From assembly GCF_015706575.1 (NCBI RefSeq), contig NW_024037047.1, positions 9,118,632 through 9,182,631 of the forward strand: a stretch of 64,000 nucleotides of DNA, in the 5' to 3' direction. Shown one piece after another: positions 46,485-58,001 of the stretch. The number at the start of each line of letters is the position of its first letter. Position 1 is the stretch's first letter. This DNA comes from Patiria miniata (lineage: Eukaryota; Echinodermata; Asteroidea; Valvatida; Asterinidae). The translations under genes were made by a program, and so were the position numbers. Below the pieces are notes generated by a model that was not told the origin of the DNA, did no database searches, and saw only the letters and a list, made by a program, of their open reading frames with translations.

Positions 46485-48689
46485 TCATTCAGGGCTGTTT
46501 GGTGGGCAGTCCACATCTTCAGGTGTAACACCAGCCGTCGGGATGTGAATAACTAACGAGGATGTCAATGTCTCGGACTTAGAAGCGAATTTCTCATCGC
46601 CAGGATCAACTCTCGGTTGTTGATGGGTGAAACGCGTCGCTCCACCCCCGTGATAGCCAGCAGCCCCCGCCAACCTGGATCCGTACTCGTACTCCATCCC
46701 TCTGTTGTCACTGTGATGTGGTGTATCTAGTTGTTGAAGCTTTCTCCAGATGATGAGAGGGACTCGGTGGTTCATCGTTGGCGTAGCTGCGGGAGGCAGG
46801 TACCGGGAACATGGTGCCAATCCAGGGATCGCTGCTCCTCGAGACACGGTCATGGAACCGCGTGGGCTGGCCTGACGCGTCGGTAGCGCTGCGTCCATGT
46901 ACCACTTGGCCGCGTGAAGAGGACTGGTGTGGTACTGGGTCTGCTCAAGCCTGTTTGCTCGTGTCAGACCTCTACCTCTTAATACAATTGCGCCATTACG
47001 AATGTTTGGTTCAAAATCTCTTCTTGGGCTTCGGACATTTGCCTTTTTCTCACTCCTGTATCTTGCTTTCAAATCAACATCTATCATATTTGCTTCAGCC
47101 ACATTGTTTCGCTTAACAGTTTCAGAATCAGAATGAGTTTTCCTTGCTATGAGTTCCTCATTGCTGCCATATGAGTCGATTTTGTCGTTTTGAGGGAAAG
47201 GCGGATTGTATGAAGTTTCATTAAACAGCCGTATGCTTGAGCGGCCCGTCCTCTCAGCAGTCCGTTTTCTTTGCTCCCTTAAGGTCTGATCCGGACTTTT
47301 ATCGTTTTCTACGACTGATTGCTGATGATTTTCTTGATGTGATTCACTGCTGACGAAGTGTGAATTGTTGGAATCCATGCGAGGAAAGCTCACGAAGTCT
47401 CTCCCCTCCTTGCGGAGGTCTTCCAAGATTTCCCGGGTTTCTTCTCCCGTCTCAGCTGCCTTGAGAGTGGCCTGAGCCCGGCACATGGGGCACATCGAGC
47501 AATCTGGTGGTAACCCTTCTTCGGTTCTGTTCGCTTGGTCCACTATGCTGATCTCTTCCGCAAAATTCGGCGAGACTCCACTACTCACTGGCCGGCTGTC
47601 AGGTGAAGGAAGTCTGGCATTGAGCCTGAATGGTTGTAAGGCATCGACAGCCTCGGAGGGACCCGAATCGACCGTGTTGTCGACAAAGTGTTGCCGTCTC
47701 CAATTGTCGACAGGCATACGGATAGATGAAGCAGACCTGGCTTTAGTGGTATTTTCTTTTTCTCCGGCGTTAACCGTGAGTTCGGTTCTCTTATCATTAC
47801 CAGGACTTGCCACGCCATTTGACCGACTATGATCGCTCGACACTATGGCCGATACAACATTGTTCCCATTTTCCACATCAAAATACCTATCTTTTAATAA
47901 TGCAGACTGGCTTTCAATGTTAGGAGAATATTGTATCAAAGTCCTAGACTCCGATGCACGTTGTGGACACGTCGGGGTGACGTTGTCAGTCACTTCGTGG
48001 TCGATCGAGCCGAATGACAAACTAGACAAGTCCGAAGCAGACGACACCATGCGCTCGTTCACATTGTACACGCTCGTCCTCGGCAAACTCCCGCCAAAAA
48101 TCTGGTATCCGGCGATCTCTCCCACCCTGTGATTGCGGTAGCCAGTGTCTGAAGGCTCGGTGCTCTTCACGGGATATCGGGAACTACTCAACCTGTCTCT
48201 GTGATTCTTTAGAAGTTGGTTGACACTGGAGCGAGAATTCTGAAGCAGTTTCTGGGCTTCTTGTCTGGTGTTGAAGTTGTCGAAAGCCAATGCCGGTTGG
48301 CTGTGGCTCCTTGTGTGTGCATTATTAACAAAGTCCAACTTTTCCTGGGTTGTTGAGTATCGTATTTGCATGGGCTTCCACAAATCAGCTATAATGACCG
48401 GTGTCGAACTTGTGGATGCAGAATTGTTCAGTTGGGAAGAAAGTCTCTGTTGAGATTTTCCGAGTCGGTTATCCACCGCGTTCGGTCCACGCCGTACCGT
48501 GTGTGGGTCGGCACTCCGACTGACTGTTAACTTCACATCCCTTCTCGTGCGAGCGTTTCTGGAATCAAGGGACGTTTTAGGGCTAGTCTCGGGTCTCTTG
48601 GAAGTGTTTGCGATGAGAAACTGCGGCTTATCCCAGGCCAGGTAGCGGTGTTTGACTTCAACTACGGGCCGTGGCGGACGGGCAGTCAT
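46485..48689 (-). CDS. largest cluster protein, 734 aa, ends in CPPNSP; cluster member 6
   Basis: ATG at 48689 (MTARPPRPVVEVKHRY). An in-frame TGA upstream confirms this start. A clear acceptor (TTGATTTTATGCAG) lies just upstream, with the exon starting at 48845, so the leader is probably spliced. The protein is Ser/Asn/Arg-rich and mostly disordered, with SSASDLSSLSFGS and TRSHSQPAL stretches. Residues about 396-404 are CSMCPMC, a tight Cys cluster. The C-terminus reads VDCPPNSPE, matching the second half of the Cys motif of members 3 and 5. So this member seems to have the motif split or rearranged: its CxxC half is ~325 residues earlier. It has a basic Arg-rich region near 560-600. Function unknown. 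Confidence 0.8.
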   Translation of the reverse strand: MTARPPRPVVEVKHRYLAWDKPQFLIANTSKRPETSPKTSLDSRNARTRRDVKLTVSRSADPHTVRRGPNAVDNRLGKSQQRLSSQLNNSASTSSTPVIIADLWKPMQIRYSTTQEKLDFVNNAHTRSHSQPALAFDNFNTRQEAQKLLQNSRSSVNQLLKNHRDRLSSSRYPVKSTEPSDTGYRNHRVGEIAGYQIFGGSLPRTSVYNVNERMVSSASDLSSLSFGSIDHEVTDNVTPTCPQRASESRTLIQYSPNIESQSALLKDRYFDVENGNNVVSAIVSSDHSRSNGVASPGNDKRTELTVNAGEKENTTKARSASSIRMPVDNWRRQHFVDNTVDSGPSEAVDALQPFRLNARLPSPDSRPVSSGVSPNFAEEISIVDQANRTEEGLPPDCSMCPMCRAQATLKAAETGEETREILEDLRKEGRDFVSFPRMDSNNSHFVSSESHQENHQQSVVENDKSPDQTLREQRKRTAERTGRSSIRLFNETSYNPPFPQNDKIDSYGSNEELIARKTHSDSETVKRNNVAEANMIDVDLKARYRSEKKANVRSPRRDFEPNIRNGAIVLRGRGLTRANRLEQTQYHTSPLHAAKWYMDAALPTRQASPRGSMTVSRGAAIPGLAPCSRYLPPAATPTMNHRVPLIIWRKLQQLDTPHHSDNRGMEYEYGSRLAGAAGYHGGGATRFTHQQPRVDPGDEKFASKSETLTSSLVIHIPTAGVTPEDVDCPPNSPE

Positions 48690-48844
48690 GATGAGGCGTG
48701 ACGCGCTACCACATCGGCTGCCGCTGGAAATGTCTGTTCAGTCTCGTTATCGGCCCCAAATGGCGAAGATTCTAAGATGTCATCCTCCACTACCCAAAGA
48801 GAAATCGGAATCTGGAAACACTGTGCAATGATCGTCTCATACGA

Positions 48845-51773
48845 CCTGCATAAAATCAAAATTCAGAGTAAGATAGGGGCCTACGTGTTGAACTGATCAC
48901 ACGACAATAGACATGACTTGGAAACATGACACAAACCTATTCTGACAATACAGCACATTTTGTCAATGATCAACTCAACAGTCAACACAAATTGCAAAGC
49001 AATAAGCGACTCACGCACGATCGTGTCATTACTAATAATAAAATACACACTGACATGCATCCGATTTCAACGAGTCGATCAACGTGTGTTGTTATAATTA
49101 ACAATTCCATGAGATGTTGAAGAGGCTGTCTCGATACCATCTCGCCCGTCTCTGGGCAACGCCGTATGCTCTTCGCAACATGATTCAAACCGATGTTTGC
49201 AGGTGTTGAGAGTACTTCAATTTGGATTGAAATTAAAATGCTATCAATAGACACTTCTTATATTTGGCATAGGCGCAGATATAGAAGGTCAAGAGGGCAT
49301 CATTGTGTTAAAGTCAGGTGCAATTTTATACAGGTGTATAACAGAAAATACTAAACCATATTTCTGTGGTAACCATAAGTAAGGAGAAACAGTCACAACA
49401 TCCCAGGAAATTTTGTCTGATAACCGCTTTTAGCTTAGCAAACATTTTCTTTGCTCAACAAATGTCTGTGCTTAACAGTAAAATAACAGCAGTTCGAAAT
49501 CGGCTTGTTTTTGAACTGTTAAGTAAGCTGTTAGTGCAGTGCTGGAATGAATATAGATGCACCACAACCAATGTCTTTTATGAAGTGTTTGGCCCTAAAG
49601 AGCAACACTTGCCAGAACTAGCATTTATTCACATAAGAGGTTAATTGTCATATGCAAATCTCAGTCTGATACTTTTGAAATTATGATATGAATACGGTAC
49701 CTTGTCCCGTAAGGTGGCCATCATATCTTGTACATGGCGTAACCGTCGCACACTAGGTGTTATACGGGAACATTTTCGTGAAACCACGGGCGCAGGTCGG
49801 TGCTTTTGATATCGGCCGTTTGCGAAAGGATGGAGCAATGGTGAAGTCATCCAAATAAACCACACCGGTCGATCATCTGTGAAATTAAGCCACCGCATCA
49901 AGACTTTTGCTGCTGTGAAGTAGGTTGCCCAATCGCTCTGTTGCCTTTTTAATCCTGCACGTTCGAGTCATCGTGATTTTAGTCAGCCTCCGTCTGATAA
50001 CACTGTTGCATTTCACCATGGAGCGAACCTGTGCATATTTACCAGAAAGCTTTGCAGAGGGGGCTGTTTACTCCTTGCTTTTAACACTTGGGATCGGTAA
50101 CCAAAACTTTGTTGATTTTAACTTGCAACTCTGGCCTAATGCTCACCAGCCAAAGTCAAATAACGCGATGTTTCCTATGAAAAGCTGAAACAAACTGCTG
50201 GACAAGACAAACAGTGTACCTTTCCATTGTGAATTGGAGAAGTTAAACACACATTAGCGAGGCAAAATGTAGAGAAATATAAACAACTACTACTAACCGG
50301 AAGAAAATCGGGATATGTTGTCCTTCCAAAGTGTCTCCAAAGTGGACAGCATGCATAGATTACGCCTCATGAAAACTAATCAGATTTATCAGCAGCGGTA
50401 AGCGGTCTTTTTGTGTTGGTTTAGCGGATTAGAAGATTACTGGGATTGAAGGAAGTGTTGCGTTGACAACGCTTGCGGGCTTACTTCTGCCATCCAGAAA
50501 GTATACTTTTAAATAAAAGAAATTTGCCTGAGATATATAATACTGCGAAGCGTTTCAATTACACGTAAAAGGTGTATTTTTAAAACAAAATTACGTGCTT
50601 GAGGAGTTATGTAAAAGGCGACTTTTTGTGTTGGAAATCTTGCTATCGCAAAGTTACTTTTTTGTTTCACGAATATTCCGCTAAACTGTTAGGACTGATG
50701 TTTGGAGTGCGCCCTCAAGAAAATACTACAGGAGCCATTGTAGTAACAATGGTCACTCGCAGCGTGACTTCTGTAACTTTCTTGGTGTGAGTTTGTAAAA
50801 AAAAAATTCTTGTAGTTAGCCTTGTTATCATTATTCCCCCCAAAAATACAACAAACTTATATCTCAGGAGAAAGTTAAGTAAATCGTTTTCTTTAGTACA
50901 TGATTTTCGATATTTTCCGACTGTGTATCACAACACGAAATTTGGAGTTGACTACCGCTTGAAATATAAATATTGCCTTCTCTCTATTGCACAAAATAAA
51001 GATTTGGCAATTTTGTTTGGTGAAAGTTCATTTTATCGAAAGAAAATGAGGCCTTAACTTTTTTTTTTTGAAAAGCGCCCTCTCCGGATTCTGATTACGT
51101 CCCCACACTTTCACTCGTGGAGCTTTTTCAATATCGATCCCATTCATGACGTATGACACGACTGTACTGGGTTCATATTGGGTACAGCTGTATAGGGGTG
51201 CATGCTTGTGCCTCTACGGCTGGGCTAAGGGTGCACCGTGGGTGCGCTGCATGGGCCTGCGATCAATAGAGAGTACAATAGGCATGCCAATGCCTCGGGC
51301 ACTCAAGCCTTGAATAGGGTGATCAAGTGGGCTCACACTGCACACAGCTATTTGCATTTCTCAACCACTCTGTTTATGGATACACAGTTGGAAAGTTTTG
51401 TGAACAAACTGATATTATGGTCGATGCTTCATGGACGCGTTAGTTTATGACTGAGATCCTCATAAAAGTGTCCGTTTGGAACTCTTATGTGTGTAACTCG
51501 ACGGTCTTCACTGAGTTGACTTGTGATCGCGTTTCTGTTTGGGACATGTAATCTGGTTGTGAAGCGTACAGTCAGCATGACGAGGGTCAAGGGGTGACCC
51601 TCCATGGAGTGCCGTGACGAGCAACAACAGGAACGCCATACTGCGTTGCTAACGCAAAACTGTGGTTGAGTTCAGCGATTCCTAGAAGAAAATACTGAAC
51701 TTCTCGGTGATAATCTGCAATCATGTGATGTGCTTGGATCGTGTGGATATGAAGATGTAATGAGATCGGAATT
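48845..51773. other. divergent upstream region of members 6 and 7
   Basis: Between the coding-exon acceptor of member 6 (-) and the ATG of member 7 (+). It should contain both promoters and 5' non-coding exons. I see no coding exon. Open frames at 49366-49644, 49641-49901 and 49925-50188 have no splice or homology support. Confidence 0.4.
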
Positions 51774-52862
51774 ATGGCCAATGTAGGGGATTCAAACTGG
51801 AGTCTTGGAGCGTCCACGGGAAGTTTGGGCTCGACATCCAGTACCCCTCGCCTGTGCACCTACCGTGGGATGTACCGCAGTAGTGGGAGTGCAGACATCA
51901 TGAGCCCACAGCAACTGTCCCCGTGCATGGACTCGGTTGTCGAGTCTCCGACAACTAGCTGCTCATCTAAGGAGCGAGACCGGCACAGCCAGACGATGGA
52001 CGTGGCTCACATCAGGCTCCGGCCGGAGATCAAGCCAGATTTACCGTCGTCAGTACCGAACAGCGCTCGGGAGCCTCTACCGGGCTACTCGCCGTCCCAC
52101 CACCGCGATCCGGCCAACCATCGCTCGGTCAACGAGCAGCTGGATAAGTACATGGTGATTCGGCAGAGGAGTTTCCACGGGTACGCTAGGAGCAAGCAGG
52201 ACCTGAGGCAGCTCCCTCAGACGGACCCACGGGAGGAGACAGATAGCATCCCAAACTGGCTTCACCGCTCCAAGACCGATATTTACATCGAGAGACGGCG
52301 AGCCAAGCTAGCCTCACAGAGGGCCCGTCGACGCGGCGGCTCGGGTGGGTACAACCTGGACGGAATCACGCTAGGCAGCCTCGTCAACCAACTACCTGTC
52401 CCAGGAAAAAGAGACTACAACGGGAACTGTAAACTGGACTCATCAAGGACCGTAAACCCAGGCTCCCTTACCGGGGAGAGTCAGGGGGAAACACGGTTCC
52501 CTCCACTGACTATGAACCGCATGAAGCAGATGATGCGAAACGACATCCGGACTTACACCATAGAGAGCCAAGCCACGGAACACCGCCGGCCCTCCACGAC
52601 TAGCGCCTTGCCTACCTCCTCCTCAACATTCCCCGTACCAGACCCACCTCCGAACTCCCCACCGCCCCAAACCAGGGAACCTACGGGGCACAAGAGGGGC
52701 CGGTTACGGAAACAGCCTCTAGGCTCCATTCCATTGAGGATATGGGAACCGAGCTTGGATTACGTACTCAGGAGTAATGCCAAGGAGTTACAACCCCGGC
52801 AAGCTGTGCCGTCATTAGCGCATCAGGCATCAGTGCGACAACAACCATCACCTCTGAAATAA
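51774..52862 (+). CDS. single-coding-exon basic disordered protein, cluster member 7
   Basis: 362 aa from the ATG at 51774 (ATTATGGCC; MANVGDSNWS). Ser/Gly-rich N-terminus, then a basic Arg-rich core. RSKQDL (139-144) and RSKTDI (165-170) flank a short conserved-looking stretch with IPNWLH, followed by the strongly basic RRRAKLASQRARRRGG. Near 292-296 is PPNSP in a Pro-rich run, resembling the CPPNSP of members 3, 5 and 6 but without Cys. The C-terminus is polar. The RSKTD[LI] motif is shared with member 1 at the far end of the cluster. No enzyme motif or signal peptide. Function unknown. Confidence 0.75.
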   Translation: MANVGDSNWSLGASTGSLGSTSSTPRLCTYRGMYRSSGSADIMSPQQLSPCMDSVVESPTTSCSSKERDRHSQTMDVAHIRLRPEIKPDLPSSVPNSAREPLPGYSPSHHRDPANHRSVNEQLDKYMVIRQRSFHGYARSKQDLRQLPQTDPREETDSIPNWLHRSKTDIYIERRRAKLASQRARRRGGSGGYNLDGITLGSLVNQLPVPGKRDYNGNCKLDSSRTVNPGSLTGESQGETRFPPLTMNRMKQMMRNDIRTYTIESQATEHRRPSTTSALPTSSSTFPVPDPPPNSPPPQTREPTGHKRGRLRKQPLGSIPLRIWEPSLDYVLRSNAKELQPRQAVPSLAHQASVRQQPSPLK

Positions 52863-55800
52863 TCCCTGTTATTACCCATAAATTGTAAAATACAGAGAGT
52901 CTTAATGTTGTATTTAACCGCTGCTAAAATCAGGAACTTGTTAGAATTGAATATGTGGATCCAGTGTGATGCAGAAAGTAAAAGAACACATGTAGGCCTA
53001 CTTGACATCATTTTTCGAAATTGTTACAGTTCTCAAGTTTCTAAAAGTTTTGCAGATGCAATGTGCCCTTTCTTTAGTCCTTTGATCCACCAATCATAGG
53101 TCGAAAGTCACTGAATTCTCCTGTCAATTTTCTGTCGAAAGTGCAAGCACACTTGGGAAAATTGTCCGATTTGTGACCAATCACTTTGTTCGCATGTGTT
53201 TCATTGTTTGAAATTGTCATGGTTTTATGAAACCGCGTGGAAAAACTGTTGTATTATTTTATTACTTCATTGTTCATTAAAAAAATACGGGTATATAACT
53301 TCTAAATATTTTACATTTAAAATTCGAACCCTGACCCTTACTCTTTTGACGGCAACGTTGACCGCCACCTGCATCATCCTCGTAAAAAAATAACGATCTG
53401 ATGTCTCAATTAATTGATATCCCTCCCCTGAAACTTTGTGCTCCGCCCCTCCGATGAAAAAAGACTCCAGTCCATGCAGGTGTCCTACAAACCCACAAAT
53501 CAACATGTGGTTAGAAAACCTTGGGTATATTTGAAAGTCTTATCTCATAAAGCTTAAAGGCCAATTAAACCGTCAATCGTCTCCTTTGTCGAAAATGGCG
53601 ATTAAATATTTGTTCGCTTATCATTTGGACAATAATGTACCATTAAACTGTTGTGTGTAGATGTGTGTTTATCGCCGAATCTGGGCTACCCTCTCGTAAC
53701 ATGTGGACCTTGGTCTATATTTCAGACCTCATTTTTTAAGTAAAAAAATGAATGTGAAGTATAAATTGACTGTGCCGATTTTTGTTTGCCAAAAAGGTGC
53801 CGGCAACTGAAAAAGATTGACCCAGGTCATTTTTGCAGAGTTTTTAATATCAATGAAATTGAATGGAATTACAAACTACTGTTAATCATAATTTGTAACA
53901 TAATCATCTAAAATTATTCCCTCATGATTATCCGTCCAATGTACCGTCATATTCAAAGGCTCTGTAAAGTATTTTGTTGTAACATCTACGATGATCAACA
54001 GTCTAGGTTTTCAGACAAAACTATTGTAAACGTTGCACAAAATATATCAGGATTTGGTGTCACGTTTCTTTCGTGATCTTATTTGGTGGAAACACTCCAA
54101 AAAGCATAACCTTTTTATCATCGTATCATTTTGTTTTCAGAATTTTTTTCTCATTGATAAGACAGAGCGCCAAAATGACATTGTTTTGACGGGAGTGATT
54201 GGTAATGTTTTTGCATTGAAGGAATTTCATTTACAGGATATCTATACTGAAATCAGCGATGACCATCAGTTCAACCTGAGAAAGTTCATAAAAGTTGACT
54301 TGTGTAAAACGAAAAAAAAATTGGATAGTGCAATCCTAACATTTGTATTTTTACTGTAGGAAATAATAACCTTGTACATGTATGTGATATCCATATACAA
54401 ATGTACTCATATGCATGAATTCCGTCCGTTTTTATAGCCTTATTGATTATTTGCAAAATAGAAAAGGAGTATTGTTTGAAGTTTTGACTTATCCGTAGAC
54501 ATATACATGTAGATGATATACATAATGTTATATTGGACGATTATAAGGTAACCCTTATGTTACTGTTATTTTACAAGACAAAGGCCAAAAGGCCAACAAT
54601 TGAAAAGGACTGTTAATGACACCTAAGTTATTACATTCATTTTAGTGACTTTTATTACGGGAATCATGACAATTACTGTTGGTCATGAATATTCTACGAA
54701 ACAGCTAGTGTATCGGTGCATATTTTTGACATTCATTTCACGAGCAGAACAGTTTTGGAATTAAGTCATGTTCAAGTTGTCCAAATTTTGTTGGGGCGGG
54801 CCTTTCTTTACGACATTGTATCTTCAAGCGCTACCACATTGTGTACATGACACTTGTACATGTACACATGCACATTCTAAAAGTTATTGATAACCAAATT
54901 TAATCTACAAATGGCTGTTAAAAGTCGTTGATATTGCAACAGCAGCATTTTTGAGTGATATCCTTTTTAAAAGGCACATAAAATCAAAAAAGAACGTCCA
55001 ACACATAGCCAAATGAAGTATTTATACTTGGAGGTGACCGATCTTTTTTTACCGAGGTGTTTTACTCGCCGTTGTTATCAGTATTTATGCGTTTACTTTG
55101 TTTATTATGTAAACGTTGTAATTTATTAAAGTTTTGAGATACAAAACGTGCCACTGGTCATAGGTTTTGTGAAAAGACGGCGAGTAATTTTCATCTTGAT
55201 TGAAATTATTTGTGTTGGTGTATTTAGACAAAGTCTGCCGAAGAGTAGAACAAGGAAATACTTTTCAGGATAACTAAAAAGATATGGAAAAAATCACGTT
55301 GTACTTGCAGAACATAACCAAGTTTGAATGTTTAGAATTGTTGGCGAATAATTTGGGACAATTTTACAAATTTAAGTGGCTTTTATGAAGTAAGGTTCGG
55401 GAGTAGGCCCTACTTTGCAGACGCGTGTGAATTTTATCCCATATGATGTTAAAGGTCACGTCACGTGTTGTTTACAAGTAAATCACCCTCTGAAAAGTGC
55501 AAAGTTTACCTTACATAATTTACATGCAGGCCTACATTGACATGTTCATACATGTATACGAAACGTAGTACGTGTCAAATTTCACTCACACGATGGCAAG
55601 CGCAGCAACCAGTTGAATGAATAGCGCGTCCATGGCAACGAGGCCACTATCCCACAGCTATTTGACACGGGTCAACAATCCCCCATTGCTCTCGCCTCAT
55701 GATTCAAGTGCTTCACTCCCATCAGCCTCATCGCTAGCTTACAAAAACTTCAAAACTTTTCTTCCTCATGTTTGTTAACGCCTGTAGATGATACTTCATG

Positions 55801-57978
55801 AAATCGCACGTGATTTGTTTTCTAAAGCCCCCTTTTCACTGGAGCTTGTACATCGTCAAATATTGATGGAACTCCCTAAATCTTTCATGTATGAGGGGAG
55901 GGCCGTGATACCTTCCCGTAGCTGGGATGAATTCTCAAGGTTGTTCCGAAAGCACCTGTTGCATGGGGGTAAACCTCACTCTGCTGTCATAAAGTTTTGT
56001 CTCTAAACAGACCGTAGCTCGAGGGTGCATTTTTGTTGCTGGGCTTAATTGCTTGCCCATTTTTAAAGCTCCTTATTTTGTTGTGTTTTAATTGCTTAAA
56101 CACAGTAAAGGGTTGTCACTTATGTATTATTAGTTTTAAATTTTGGAAAGAATGTGTCCCGTCGTTAATACCCGCTCCCCCCCCCCCATGCTAAGAAAAA
56201 AACTTCAACAATAAATTGTTTCCAAGGTGTGCAACAGAATGATGATGATCTATGGAAAGATGTAAGCCCAAAAGTGAGCCTTAGTTGGCCCCCTTGGAAT
56301 TACTGCCGATACTTTCTATTCGTTGACCTTGTAATCGGCTCAGAAGAACCCACAAAAGTGGCACCAATACATCAGCCGAATGAGAACCAATTCAAGACTT
56401 TGTTGGCCGACAAACGTCTTATTGAAGGATTTGGGAAATAACATCATGCACCACGATTAAACCTAGACGCGGTCATGATACATGGTGTTTATTTTCTGAG
56501 TGCGCCCTCCAAGTACATCGCCATCTTGGATCGAAAACGAGGTTGTGCTCCAAAAAATTTCCCTTCGTTATTGCTACATTTGTTCAGTCATTATACGTAA
56601 CTATCCATTCAGATTACTGAAGCTTGTTTGAGAAACCTCTCTTTACTAACAAGCAAGTCTCTTTCAACTCACAAAATTAAAGTTCTTGTCCATTCCATTA
56701 TAAAGTAGCAAATATTAACGCCGTTTTCACATGCGGCACATATGGATGTTTTAACAGCTATACTTCTGTTTACACAACCTGTACGAAATGATTTTACACT
56801 TCAGAGGAAATTAAGCTCAAATGAAACCCGTCAAACCAAGCAGAGTTTTGGATGATAAATTGCCATTAGTCACTTTCTCCTCACCTGGATATAGATGCCG
56901 AGGGGCAGCTCATTTGCGCCGTTATAATAGTGACACCCCTTTTGTCCTACCTCCGGTGCCTTCTGACTCTTAATCATCGAGTCACCTGCCGCTATCTCAC
57001 GCTATCGCCCCGGGGCAAAGACAGTAGGAAAAACCTGGTTGTTTGGGCACAATAAGGTCCCCCCCCCCAAGAAAAAAAACACCTCAAATCGTGGTGTTCG
57101 TATGTTTAATAAATAATTGTAAGCTATTTTAAATTACTTTTATTTCATCCATGGCAAGTCGATGTTGTATGAATAATAGTTACTGAAATAATATTATTTT
57201 GCGCACTTCAGGAAATGTGAATTGTCCGAAAATTCCTTAACAATGACAACGTTTGAAGTGATGAATTTGTGATGAGTCAGATCCGAGAATAAAAAAAGTT
57301 GAAATTGATAAATTTCGCTGCAGCTTAAATGTTCAAAGTGCACCTGCATGCAGTTAATTTCATAACATGATTTGTGTTTGCATGATGACATTCGATTTGT
57401 ACACATAATTACTGCAGCGTAGGGACAAATACAACAAAGCTATCAAGGACCTGGTCATTGTGTGACGATGTGACAAGTTGTTCTTGAGCTGTATCTGTTA
57501 TCGATTCTGTGCTAGAGAACGGTCGAGTAATCGATTCTCTCAGGCAATTGCAATCACACCGAACAATGATCATCGACTGAGCGTGGGGCGGAGTCGCCCC
57601 GTATCCTTGGTTACGCCTAGCCCCTCAGGCCAAGAGGGAACAAGGATCTATTAGCGATAAGAGGGGCGGAGATTTGTTTCGATGAGTGGAGGGAGGTGGT
57701 GAAAGAATACTGATAAAACACTCCGATGTTGGAAATTCGAAACGGCGATACCATCTGACACTTCTACTGTAGTGACAGAAACCCACATTTTTCTTAATTC
57801 GTGATCATTAGATACATTTCTAAAATTCATAAAGCATTTTTATCTCGAACTATTTTTGAAGATCAGTGTACAGTGAGATCACCATAAGGTTCGGAAGATC
57901 ATGAAATGAGTAACAAGTAATAATTTAACTTGCATTTTAAAATGGCATCAAACGTTATTCAGTAATATTGTATCATTA
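52863..57978. other. long intergenic region, no gene supported
   Basis: About 5.1 kb of AT-rich DNA. Open frames at 54033-54359, 55788-56006 and 56229-56441 are short and lack good start or splice context. A C-run lies at 56177 and another near 57059. No repeat with clear ends. Confidence 0.4.
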
Positions 57979-57984
57979 TTTATT
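57979..57984 (-). promoter_or_regulatory. poly(A) signal AATAAA
   Basis: AATAAA on the minus strand, 17 nt past the stop codon at 58002 of the nine-exon gene. Confidence 0.65.
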
Positions 57985-58001
57985 TGACGGGTAAAATTGT
58001 G

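Noticed and set aside
55788-56441. Two short plus-strand frames (72 and 70 codons)
   Set aside because: No convincing start context, splice sites or linkage to a gene.
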